From the NCBI GenBank assembly GCA_002316015.1, contig DCCS01000032.1, positions 107,317 to 171,316 of the forward strand: 64,000 nt of DNA, written 5' to 3'. The stretch comes from Prevotellaceae bacterium UBA1075. Lineage in GTDB: Bacteria; Bacteroidota; Bacteroidia; Bacteroidales; Bacteroidaceae. The notes below the pieces were generated by a model. It did no database searches and was not told where the DNA came from. It was given only the letters and a program-made list of their open reading frames with translations. Of the stretch, positions 18,778 through 27,766 are shown one piece after another (positions within the stretch are counted from its first letter, which is position 1; each line of letters opens with the position of its first letter). The position numbers and the translations under genes were made by a program.

Positions 18778-21700
18778 TTTGTCTGCCAACATAGAGGAAG
18801 GGTTCGCACAGAAGGCCCAATACATTGTCACGCCCAATGCCCGACAGGTGGCCGAGGGCATAGTGAAGGGATTTCACTCGGGAGTTCATTCCTTCACCAT
18901 TATTGGCTCTTATGGGACAGGAAAGTCCAGTTTTCTGCTGGCATTGGAGAGAGACCTGGTGGGAAAGAAACGGAAGGAACTGCTCAGCCCATCTGTTCTG
19001 TCCAAGGAGAAGGAGTTTGAAGTGTGGAAGATAGTGGGGGACTATAGGGAACTCTCGTCCCTGCTTGCCCAGAAACTCTCGGTAGAAGGCGCCACTGAAA
19101 ACATATTTGATGCCCTGCGCAGTGAATACCATAGACTGAGGAGTGAAGGAAAATTTCTGGTCATCATGATAGATGAGTTTGGCAAGGTGCTTGAGCATGC
19201 CGCCAAGAACAGTCCCGAGCGCGAACTCTATTTCATCCAGAAATTTGCCGAGTTTGTGAATGTGCCAACAAGGAGCATACTGCTGTTGACCACACTTCAC
19301 CAGAACTTCAGTGCCTATGCCCGCAAGTTGACCGATGTGCAAAAGGAGGAGTGGACCAAAGTAAAAGGCCGCTTCCAGGAACTTGTGTTTGTGGAACCCG
19401 TGGAGCAACTCCTTTACCTGGCTTCGGCACGGACTACCCCTGGCAGGAAGCGCAAGGGTGATAATTCCTTAGTCTCAGCCTTGGTTTCCTTGGCCAGAAA
19501 GACAGGTTTCGTGTCCCATGGTTTCTCTGAGGACACAGCGCAGGTACTGGCACCGCTGGAGCCATTTGCGGCTTACGTCATAACCCAGGCTATCCAGCGA
19601 TATGGACAGAACGAGCGTTCCTTGTTTTCCTTCTTATACGCAAGGGGAGCCAGTTCTCTGTCGGAATACAGGGGGAAGGTATATCACCTCCAGTGCTGCT
19701 ATGACTATATATATTACAGCTTCTACTCCTATCTGAAAGAAGCCAATGCTGATTCTATGCAATGGAGTTCAATGCAGGTTGCCATCGAGAGGGTAGAGGG
19801 ACTGTCATGGGATACCCCGACGGATATGGCGGAAGCTATCAAACTGGTGAAAACTATCGGCTTGCTGAATCTCTTCGGAAATGCCTCATTCAAGATGAGC
19901 CGTGAGGAAACTGCCCAGTATGCACAAGACGCATTGGGCCTAGAGGCCCCATTGGCCTTGCTGGGCAGGCTGGAGCAGTACAAGATTATCCGATATGCGG
20001 GTTACAAGTTCCGCTACATTCTGTTTGACGGCACCGACATCAACATTGAGGATGAAATCCGTAAGGCGGGATTAGTGGTGAGTCGTCCAGTGAATTATGT
20101 GGATGGCATCAGAAACTATTGTTTTAAGAAGGTGGTGCCTGTGAAGGCGTGTTATTTTGAGAAGGGTACTCCCAGATATTTTGAGTATGAAGTGCTTAGT
20201 GAGGGAGTGGACAAGACACCAGTGGGAGATACGGATGGATATATCCAACTGATATTCTCCTCAGACAAGGGAGTCCTGGAAGCGACTCGTGCCTTGAGTG
20301 AGAGGTGCGGGAATGCCATTGTCTATGCCTGTTTCGGGAACACAGAGGAGTTGGTGAATCACCTCTACCAGATAGAGAAGTACAGGTATATCCTTGACAA
20401 GGTGCTGATAGACAAGTCGGACAAGGTGGCCATCAACGAGATAAATCACTTGATGGAATACGAGAAAGTGGTGCTCAACAAGTCTATCCGCGAGTGCCTG
20501 TTTGCTTATGATGGTCAGGTGACTTGGATATTCAAGGGGGAGGAAAGGACAATCCACTCCTTGCGGGATTTCAACCGCCTGCTGTCATTGGCATGTAACA
20601 CCATTTATCCTCAAACGCCCAGGATGATAAACGAATTGTTCAACAAGCACAAACTGAGCAGTTCTATCTCCAGCGCGCGAGGCAAGTACCTTGCGGCGCT
20701 GCTCAACCAGAGCAACAAGCCCGACCTGGGCTTCCCCCAAGACAAGTTTCCGCCAGAGAAGACCATCTACTATTCCCTGTTGAAGAACACGGGATTTCAT
20801 GCAAATGGAGAGTTTGCCGATGAGCCTACAGACGCAGACTTCATGCCCCTGTGGGAAGCTTGCGAGGAGTTTCTCTCTTCCACCGTAGGTAAGGCACGCA
20901 AGGTGTCGGATCTGATTAAGAAGTTGCTATCCAAACCATACAAGCTGAAACAGGGATTCCTGGACTTCTGGATTCCTACCTATTTGTATATAAAGCGACA
21001 GGACTACTCGCTGTATGGGGCCAATGGGGCTTATATCCCCAATATCACTATGGAATTCTTCGAATTGCTGCAGAAGCGTCCTGGAGAGTATCTGATCAAA
21101 GCCTTTGATGTTACGGGAGTAAAGGTACAAATCTTCAACCAGTACAGGAAGTTCCTGAATGTGGAGGCCATGGGGAGCATCAAGAGTGATGATTTCATAG
21201 AGACCATCAAGCCTTTCTTCTTTTTCTACAACAGACGACTGAACGACTATGCCAAGCATACACGAAAGTTCAATCATGAACAGACGGTAAGGTTCAGGGA
21301 CACGCTGGCCAGGGCAAAAGACCCAGAGAAGACGTTCTTTGAGGATTTGCCTGAGGCTCTGGGGTACAACAGAGAAGCATTACTGGACTCAGCAAAGGTG
21401 CAGGAGTTTTGCTATGTCATCAACAGGGCTGTCAAGGAACTTCGTTCCTGCTATTCCGACCTGATAGATCGTGTGGAAGACCGATTGCTGGATACATTGG
21501 GCATTGAGTCCCGTGACTATTCGGAATACATCGTGGAGATAAGGCACCGCTTGGCGAGTGTAAAGGAATACTTGCTCACGGACAGGCTGAAGGAATTTCA
21601 CCAGCATGCAATGGCAGAGTTTGACAACCGAAATGAGTGGTATCAGTCCATTTGCTACACAGCATTAGAGCAACCACTGGAGCGATTGCGTGATGAACAG

Positions 21701-22009
21701 GAGGAGAGACTGACTGACAACCTGACGATGCTATTCCGTGAATGCGAGAAGTATTCGGACATATCGAAGATGTGGGAGAGTGAATCAGATGAGATTTATT
21801 CACTTGACCTGGTTTCTACTTACGGCAGCAACATCTATGCGCAAACATTCCGATTGCCAGAGAGCGAAAGGAAAAAGTCGGCAAGGCTGGAGGCTGATAT
21901 CACTCGGCTGCTTGATGGCATGGACAACGACAATATCTCGGTATGCACATTGCTGAAGATACTGAACAAGCGGCTGGGTAGTCAGCCACAGACAGAACAA
22001 AAGAAATAA
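18764..22009 (+). CDS. Large P-loop ATPase of the defence-like operon
   Basis: 1081 residues. The N-terminal ATPase has Walker A GSYGTGKSS (48-56) and Walker B IMIDEFGK (134-141). A segment on responding to stretches of RNA or DNA cannot be recognised: the remaining 700 or so residues match no domain I can name and look largely helical, with many charged and aromatic residues. No signal peptide or membrane segment is visible. It overlaps the DUF4007 gene and is 5 bases from the DndC-like gene. Likely roles are an NTP-driven regulator or a motor that couples target recognition to the modification or nuclease subunits. BrxC of BREX is a comparably large ATPase, but PglZ and the other BREX genes are absent. 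Confidence 0.75.
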   Translation: MRQFSLSANIEEGFAQKAQYIVTPNARQVAEGIVKGFHSGVHSFTIIGSYGTGKSSFLLALERDLVGKKRKELLSPSVLSKEKEFEVWKIVGDYRELSSLLAQKLSVEGATENIFDALRSEYHRLRSEGKFLVIMIDEFGKVLEHAAKNSPERELYFIQKFAEFVNVPTRSILLLTTLHQNFSAYARKLTDVQKEEWTKVKGRFQELVFVEPVEQLLYLASARTTPGRKRKGDNSLVSALVSLARKTGFVSHGFSEDTAQVLAPLEPFAAYVITQAIQRYGQNERSLFSFLYARGASSLSEYRGKVYHLQCCYDYIYYSFYSYLKEANADSMQWSSMQVAIERVEGLSWDTPTDMAEAIKLVKTIGLLNLFGNASFKMSREETAQYAQDALGLEAPLALLGRLEQYKIIRYAGYKFRYILFDGTDINIEDEIRKAGLVVSRPVNYVDGIRNYCFKKVVPVKACYFEKGTPRYFEYEVLSEGVDKTPVGDTDGYIQLIFSSDKGVLEATRALSERCGNAIVYACFGNTEELVNHLYQIEKYRYILDKVLIDKSDKVAINEINHLMEYEKVVLNKSIRECLFAYDGQVTWIFKGEERTIHSLRDFNRLLSLACNTIYPQTPRMINELFNKHKLSSSISSARGKYLAALLNQSNKPDLGFPQDKFPPEKTIYYSLLKNTGFHANGEFADEPTDADFMPLWEACEEFLSSTVGKARKVSDLIKKLLSKPYKLKQGFLDFWIPTYLYIKRQDYSLYGANGAYIPNITMEFFELLQKRPGEYLIKAFDVTGVKVQIFNQYRKFLNVEAMGSIKSDDFIETIKPFFFFYNRRLNDYAKHTRKFNHEQTVRFRDTLARAKDPEKTFFEDLPEALGYNREALLDSAKVQEFCYVINRAVKELRSCYSDLIDRVEDRLLDTLGIESRDYSEYIVEIRHRLASVKEYLLTDRLKEFHQHAMAEFDNRNEWYQSICYTALEQPLERLRDEQEERLTDNLTMLFRECEKYSDISKMWESESDEIYSLDLVSTYGSNIYAQTFRLPESERKKSARLEADITRLLDGMDNDNISVCTLLKILNKRLGSQPQTEQKK

Positions 22010-22014
22010 CACAA

Positions 22015-23115
22015 ATGAAAGTACGGCATATATTAGGCATCTCGGGCGGGAAGGACAGCGCGGCACTTGCCATCTATCTCAAACAGAAATACCCTGCCCT
22101 AAGGATTGAGTACTACAATTCCGACACAGGCTGCGAACTGGCTGAGACGGAGTTGCTGATAGACAGGCTTGGGGCATATCTGGGAAGTATCAAAAGGCTT
22201 AGGGCTGCAGAGGACAGTCCCGAGGCTACACCTTTTGAGCATTTTCTGAAAGCCGCAGGTGGATTCCTGCCATCGCCTCAGGCGCGCTGGTGTACCAAGA
22301 AGATGAAGCTGGATGAGTTTGAGAGATATGTAGGTGATGACTATGCGGTGTCTTACGTCGGAATCCGTGGTGATGAAGACCGTGATGGTTATGTTTCTTC
22401 CAAACCAAACATCCAGTCGGTCTTCCCCTTTAGAAGAAACATTTGGAGTGTGGATGTCATCAATAAATTCCTGCATAAGGAGAATCAAGAACAAATCGTT
22501 GCCATCTACGATAAGTTATGCCCAGAGGGTATGATGAAGGAGGACTTGATGGATGTACTGAAAAAGCCTATCACCAAGCAATTCTATTATTCCAAGAAGT
22601 TGAATGCCCTACTGGATATTGATGTCAAGATGTTCAACCATGCGGTGTTTGAGTTCTTGAAGACTACCGGCTATCCTGTTGGCCACCTGGATTCGTTTCC
22701 GCTTATTGACAATGACGATGTGCTGGTCAAGGACGATATCTTCAGATTACTGCGGGATAGCGGTGTTGGGGTGCCCTCATATTATGAGGAGATACCTTTT
22801 GAGGTTGATGGCAAGACTGGCACCTATTGCCGGAGCCGAAGTGGTTGCTATTTCTGCTTCTTTCAACAGAAGATTGAGTGGATATGGCTCTACGAACAGC
22901 ATCCAGACTTGTACAAGAAAGCAATGTCGTTTGAGAAGGATGGCTACACCTGGATCCAGAATGAGAGCCTGGCAGACTTGATCAAGCCAGAACGCATACG
23001 GCAGGTGAAACTCGATATCATCAAGAGGCAGGAGGCCAACAGAACCAAGAACAAAGGCACAAGTCTTGCCGAACTATTTGGGGACGAGTATGTTTGTGCC
23101 AATTGTTTTATCTGA
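22015..23115 (+). CDS. DndC-like PP-loop protein (PAPS-reductase family), predicted DNA sulfur-modification enzyme
   Basis: 366 residues. The PP-loop SGGKDS (10-15) binds and activates with ATP; GIRGDE (116-121) follows. Cysteines C93 (RWCTKK), C272, C278 and C281 (CX5CX2C) could ligate a 4Fe-4S cluster as in DndC, and a terminal CANC (361-364) is an extra pair. DndC adenylates and helps sulfurate the DNA backbone together with DndD, DndE and a cysteine desulfurase. Here a DndD-like gene follows in the same operon, which supports a DNA-modifying rather than a sulfate-assimilation role. It is shorter than E. coli DndC (about 520 residues, from memory). No desulfurase gene is nearby, so a housekeeping one would have to supply sulfur. 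Confidence 0.82.
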   Translation: MKVRHILGISGGKDSAALAIYLKQKYPALRIEYYNSDTGCELAETELLIDRLGAYLGSIKRLRAAEDSPEATPFEHFLKAAGGFLPSPQARWCTKKMKLDEFERYVGDDYAVSYVGIRGDEDRDGYVSSKPNIQSVFPFRRNIWSVDVINKFLHKENQEQIVAIYDKLCPEGMMKEDLMDVLKKPITKQFYYSKKLNALLDIDVKMFNHAVFEFLKTTGYPVGHLDSFPLIDNDDVLVKDDIFRLLRDSGVGVPSYYEEIPFEVDGKTGTYCRSRSGCYFCFFQQKIEWIWLYEQHPDLYKKAMSFEKDGYTWIQNESLADLIKPERIRQVKLDIIKRQEANRTKNKGTSLAELFGDEYVCANCFI

Positions 23116-23129
23116 CAAACAGACGTGCT

Positions 23130-25352
23130 ATGCTATACGATGTAAACTGGGCAGAGGACGGCACTTACCGTCCAGGAGAATACAATTCGCCAGAGAGGCT
23201 TTTCAATGACGGACTGAGAAACAGCACGGAATTTGACTTGCAGCTGGGCTACTTCAGTTCAGCAGCCATAAGTGTGCTCGCTGATGGCTTTGCCTCGTTT
23301 ATCGTCAATGGTGGAAGGATGCGCCTTGTCATCAATCATATAGTATCAGAGTCGGATAAGAAGGCCATAAGCAAGGGTGTTTACGGAGGGCTGATTGACT
23401 GCTTCGACCTCACGGACTTCGACTCTCTGAAAAAGACCTTGGACGAATACCAGCAACAGTTCTTTGAGTGCCTGGCATTCCTCATCTACACCAAGCGTAT
23501 AGACATCCGTATAATATGCCCCCGCAGCCGTAAAGGTATCGCACATACGAAGTCGGGCCAATTCAGGGATGGAGATAGTGTGACAGCTTTCACGGGGTCG
23601 GCAAACTTTACTATCAGTGGGCTGTTCAATAACTTGGAGGAAATAAAGATTGACCGCAGCGACAGTATTGACGGTATGGTGCGCAAGCGTATAGAGAGTC
23701 AGCGAATGGAGTTTGATTCTATCATGAGCCATCAGAAGAAGGGAATTGACTACCTGTCACCTGAAAGGCTGGAGGTAGCTATAGTGTCTGCTTTTGGTGG
23801 AAAGGACATAGAGGAACTTGTGGATGTGGAGCGGAAACTGAGACGGGTAAAGGAAGAGAGACAAAGGACGGAAAGGCAAGATACTATGCTCCTGGCATGC
23901 GAGACTGATTTGGCAAGGGAGCCGCATTTCCCCTACCCATCAGGCCCCAGGGAATATCAGCAACAGGCTTTTGAAAACTGGAAGAACAACAAACAGAGGG
24001 GGCTGTTTGCAATGGCAACGGGTACAGGAAAAACCCTTACATCGCTGAATTGCCTGCTGGAGATATACAAGAGAAAGGGGTATTATAAGGCTATCATCTT
24101 GGTGCCTACCCAGACACTGGTGGAGCAATGGGTGGACGAGTGCAAGAAGTTTGACTTCACACAGGTTTATACGGTATATTCCAGGAATAAGAACTGGGTC
24201 AACGAGGTGGACTTGCTGCATCTGAAAGAGAATTTCAATCGGTCGGGGCATGACAGCTCATTTATCATCATATCCACTTACTCTTCGTTTGTGCGAGAGA
24301 ATGTGTTTCTGTCCCTTAACACGTTTTCCAGAAACAAGACTCTGCTGATTGCCGATGAGGCACACAACATGGGGGCAAAGAGAATGCTCGACAGAATGGA
24401 CAGCATAGTGTATCTGAGGAGAATCGGTTTGTCGGCCACGCCCTATCGACAGTTTGATGATGAGGGTAATCAAAGGATAAACGAGTTCTTTGGCTGCACG
24501 GAGGGATTCACGTTTGAGTACTCCATGCGCGAGGCAATTGACAATGACTTCTTGTGCCGCTACTATTACTATCCTCATGTCATCAGGCTGAACGATGCAG
24601 AGATGTCGGATTATCTCAAGATATCCAGGAAGCTCTCGAAGTTCTACAATTATGGCAAGGACTCATTTGCCCAAGGGAACGACATATTGACGGCTCTCCT
24701 GCTGAAGCGAAAACGCATCATACACAAGGCACAGCAAAAGGAGACTGTGTTTGAGGCCATACTGAAGCAACGCTATAAGGAGAAGGGAAATCTGAAATAT
24801 ACCCTGGTTTATGTACCCGAGGGCAACAAACCAGACTCTATCGCTGATATGTTTGAGACGGCAGATACCTTAGGTGCAGACAGCACATCGGAGCATCTGA
24901 TAGATAGATACACCCAGATAGTGTATGACATTAGTCCACAAACTACCGTAAGGGAGTTCGTTTCTGGATCCAAAGAACAAGCAAAAATACTGGATGACTT
25001 TGCTTGCGGAAGGCTTGAAGTACTGACCTCGATGAAATGTCTGGATGAGGGGGTGGACATTCCACGCAGTGAAATGGCGGTGTTCTGTGCCAGTACAGGC
25101 AACCCGCGCCAGTTTGTGCAGAGAAGGGGAAGAATCCTGCGTAACCATAAGGACAAGCATCGGGCAATCATCCATGACCTGATTGTGGCACCATGGATAA
25201 GTGATTCGGAGGAGAGTTACAATATGGAAAGAAACTTGCTCAATGTGGAACTGAAGCGAGTGCGTGACTTTGCTTCCCTGTCGGAGAATGCAGATTATAC
25301 ATACAACGAACTAGAAGATACCGTCTCATATTATAATTTATCAATTCTATAG
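23130..25352 (+). CDS. PLD-type nuclease fused to an SF2 DEAH helicase
   Basis: About 740 residues. The N-terminal 170 residues look like a phospholipase-D-fold nuclease: HTK (139-141) followed by FTGSANFT (154-161), a single HxK motif that would need dimerisation. The helicase has motif I ATGTGKT (296-302), DEAH (409-412), SAT (435-437) and motif VI QRRGR near the C-terminus, as in type I/III restriction translocases. It is probably the DNA-cleaving or -translocating effector, perhaps acting on unmodified DNA. The ATG at 23130 is chosen because it lies 14 bases after the previous stop; an upstream in-frame ATG at 23094 would overlap the DndC-like gene. Confidence 0.85.
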   Translation: MLYDVNWAEDGTYRPGEYNSPERLFNDGLRNSTEFDLQLGYFSSAAISVLADGFASFIVNGGRMRLVINHIVSESDKKAISKGVYGGLIDCFDLTDFDSLKKTLDEYQQQFFECLAFLIYTKRIDIRIICPRSRKGIAHTKSGQFRDGDSVTAFTGSANFTISGLFNNLEEIKIDRSDSIDGMVRKRIESQRMEFDSIMSHQKKGIDYLSPERLEVAIVSAFGGKDIEELVDVERKLRRVKEERQRTERQDTMLLACETDLAREPHFPYPSGPREYQQQAFENWKNNKQRGLFAMATGTGKTLTSLNCLLEIYKRKGYYKAIILVPTQTLVEQWVDECKKFDFTQVYTVYSRNKNWVNEVDLLHLKENFNRSGHDSSFIIISTYSSFVRENVFLSLNTFSRNKTLLIADEAHNMGAKRMLDRMDSIVYLRRIGLSATPYRQFDDEGNQRINEFFGCTEGFTFEYSMREAIDNDFLCRYYYYPHVIRLNDAEMSDYLKISRKLSKFYNYGKDSFAQGNDILTALLLKRKRIIHKAQQKETVFEAILKQRYKEKGNLKYTLVYVPEGNKPDSIADMFETADTLGADSTSEHLIDRYTQIVYDISPQTTVREFVSGSKEQAKILDDFACGRLEVLTSMKCLDEGVDIPRSEMAVFCASTGNPRQFVQRRGRILRNHKDKHRAIIHDLIVAPWISDSEESYNMERNLLNVELKRVRDFASLSENADYTYNELEDTVSYYNLSIL

Positions 25353-25354
25353 AT

Positions 25355-25591
25355 ATGGCATATACAACTAACAATGACAAGATGCTTGGGGCTGTTCTGC
25401 TTGACCCAGAACTGATGAAGTTTGGCCATTACGGCGAAGCGGACGTAAACTTCACCTCAGCCTATCAGGCTGTAGAATCCGACAACTATGTGATAAGTGC
25501 TGTGGCTCATATTATCATACGAGCCTCAGAGGGTGCAACGGAAAAGGAAATTTACAAGGAAATCACGGAGTACTTAAAGAATAGAGTGTAA
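25355..25591 (+). CDS. Small protein of unknown function in the defence-like operon
   Basis: 78 residues, starting 2 bases after the helicase stop and ending 4 bases before the DndD-like start, so it is clearly part of the operon. It is predicted soluble, slightly acidic and mostly helical in its second half (SAVAHIIIRASEGATEKEIYKEI). I do not recognise a family. The size and position between helicase and SMC-type ATPase suggest an adaptor subunit, or perhaps a small DNA-binding component similar in size to DndE, but no DndE motif is visible. Confidence 0.7.
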   Translation: MAYTTNNDKMLGAVLLDPELMKFGHYGEADVNFTSAYQAVESDNYVISAVAHIIIRASEGATEKEIYKEITEYLKNRV

Positions 25592-25595
25592 AACT

Positions 25596-27764
25596 ATGCT
25601 TGTAAGGAAATTAACAATCAAGAATTTCCGTAGTTACTACGGAGAGAATACGTTTGAGTTCTCTGATGGCTTGACGCTCATCATAGGGGACAACGGTGAT
25701 GGAAAGACCACCTTCTTTGACGCATTGCAATGGTTGCTCATCACAACTATTGACAACAACAGTATTGACAATGTGTCGGAGATGAAAAAGTCCAAATTGG
25801 AAGTGGGCGAAAGTGACGAACTGGTCGTATCCATGCTGTTTGAGCATGATGGCGAGGAGAAGTTTGTGGAAAAGCGATTCACATTTACCCGTAAGTCGGA
25901 AAGAGAATTCGCAGTATCGCCCCCGGTCTTCAGAGGATATGAGGGAAACAATATTGAGCGTGAGCCTGTTTCTGGCAGAAACCTCATCAACAGATGCTTT
26001 GATGCCTTTATCCAGAAGTATAGCATGTTCAAGGGAGAGTCTGACCTGAACGTGTTTCAGGACAGGACTGCACTGAAGGAACTTGTGGACAAATATTCAG
26101 ATATACGCAAGTTTGATGAGCTGGTGAAACTCTCTGCTGCTTTTGAAGAGAAGTCCAATTCTGCCTTCATGAAAGAATGCAGGTCGGACAGAAAGGTTTC
26201 GGATGAGGCTAAACTTCTGGAGGCGCAACTGAACAGACTTTCAGGAGAGATTCTGGAAAAGAAGAAGGATATAAAGGAGAAGACCGAGTCCATCAGCCTT
26301 TATTCGACAAAACTTGATACACTTGCTGAAAACCAGGATATAGCAGAGCAGTACAACGAGATAAGCGAGCGCATCAAGACACTGAATGAGAAAATTAGCA
26401 AGTTGAAGGCAAGCATCGCCATGGTGGACAAAAATACGGCTTTGATGGATAAGCAATGGATTTTGTGTGCATTTCCATCTATATTGGCTGAGTTTAAAAG
26501 TAAATGTCAGATATATAGCAAGGAGAAAAGACATCAAGAAAAGGATTTTGTGGCACAGAAGGCAAAGGAGGAGGGTAAACTGGAAGCCTTCAATGAGGTC
26601 AGATGTCTTTTGGCCAATGGTGTGCCCGAACTTCCCTGGTATCTGCCCAATGAGGATACCATGCAGGAAATGATTAACGATCATGTTTGCAAGGTCTGCG
26701 GAAGACCAGCCCCAGAGGGGTCTGCTGCTTACGAGTTCATGGTCAACAAACTGCGAGAATACAAGAGACATATTGAGGAAAAGGCTAAACTGGAGGAGGC
26801 TAAGCCAACCTTGAGCGAGAAGCGGTTGTTTGTATCGGACTATGTTGAGGAGATACATAACCTGAGCATCGCCTTAGGAGGAAGTGTTGAGGCTGAGGTC
26901 GCACGCATAGCTTCTGATATAGATGACCGGCTGCAACTGGAGGACAGACTGCGCGCTGACCTAAAAGCCGAGAATGAAAAGAAACAAGAGGCTGAGGATA
27001 ACAAGGCTCGGTTGCTCATCCAGGCTGATAATATGCCAGAGGAATTGCTGCAAAAGAATTTCAAGGACATAAAAAGCATGTTTGAACAAAAGGAACGTGC
27101 TGTACAACGCTTGACGAACTTGCAGGCGGAACTGCAAGACCTGACAGAGAAAGAGGCTGAATTGCGCAAAAAGTTTGGCGAACTCAATCCGCAGAACAGT
27201 CAAGTGAAGGTTTACCAGAATGTTCACCATGTACTGGAGCAAATCGCCAGGGCATTTGTGAATGCCAAAAAGGAGAACTTGCGGCGGTTCCTGGCAGATT
27301 TGGAAGAGCGTGCCAACGAATATCTGGAAAAACTGAGTGCGCAGGACTTCCATGGGGAAATACGCTTGTGCCATACAGTAGAGGACACCACAGAAATCAA
27401 ACTGTTCAGCTCAAATGGCAGTGAAATCAAGAAGCCATCGGGCTCTCAGGAAACAGTCATGTATATATCTGTGCTGTTTGCCATTTCTGATTTTACTGAC
27501 CAGAAGCGTGATGAAAACTATCCTCTGATATTTGATGCCGCTACATCCTCATTTGGAGACTCAAAGGAGGAACGCTTCTATAATGTCATAGACAAGTTGA
27601 AAAAGCAATGCGTTATTGTCACAAAGGATTACATAACCAAAGGACAATTGCGTGTTAATGACGTTGACCAGTTGACTTGCTTTGTCTATCGCATTAAGAA
27701 GGCACCCAATTTCGACAGCAAGAATATGGCTACAATAAGAACTTTAGTTGATAAGATTAAGTGA
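25596..27764 (+). CDS. DndD-like SMC/Rad50-family ATPase
   Basis: 722 residues. Walker A GDNGDGKTTF (31-40) follows IKNFRSYYGENTF, the classical Rad50/RecF/DndD opening. Two coiled-coil arms (about 185-340 and 380-560) flank a CKVC hook (365-368), as in zinc-hook proteins. The C-terminal ATPase half has a signature-like PSGSQE and Walker B LIFDAATSS, where the usual catalytic Glu after Asp is replaced by Ala. In Dnd systems DndD supplies ATP-dependent opening or nicking of DNA during sulfur insertion. Here it is in one operon with the DndC-like protein. The alternative is an SbcC- or OLD-like nuclease regulator, but no nuclease partner of that type is present. Confidence 0.85.
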   Translation: MLVRKLTIKNFRSYYGENTFEFSDGLTLIIGDNGDGKTTFFDALQWLLITTIDNNSIDNVSEMKKSKLEVGESDELVVSMLFEHDGEEKFVEKRFTFTRKSEREFAVSPPVFRGYEGNNIEREPVSGRNLINRCFDAFIQKYSMFKGESDLNVFQDRTALKELVDKYSDIRKFDELVKLSAAFEEKSNSAFMKECRSDRKVSDEAKLLEAQLNRLSGEILEKKKDIKEKTESISLYSTKLDTLAENQDIAEQYNEISERIKTLNEKISKLKASIAMVDKNTALMDKQWILCAFPSILAEFKSKCQIYSKEKRHQEKDFVAQKAKEEGKLEAFNEVRCLLANGVPELPWYLPNEDTMQEMINDHVCKVCGRPAPEGSAAYEFMVNKLREYKRHIEEKAKLEEAKPTLSEKRLFVSDYVEEIHNLSIALGGSVEAEVARIASDIDDRLQLEDRLRADLKAENEKKQEAEDNKARLLIQADNMPEELLQKNFKDIKSMFEQKERAVQRLTNLQAELQDLTEKEAELRKKFGELNPQNSQVKVYQNVHHVLEQIARAFVNAKKENLRRFLADLEERANEYLEKLSAQDFHGEIRLCHTVEDTTEIKLFSSNGSEIKKPSGSQETVMYISVLFAISDFTDQKRDENYPLIFDAATSSFGDSKEERFYNVIDKLKKQCVIVTKDYITKGQLRVNDVDQLTCFVYRIKKAPNFDSKNMATIRTLVDKIK

Positions 27765-27766
27765 GT

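Noticed and set aside
27761..27766. GTG start for the 187-residue unknown
   Set aside because: An ATG two codons later is just as close to the previous stop and more usual; the choice remains open.
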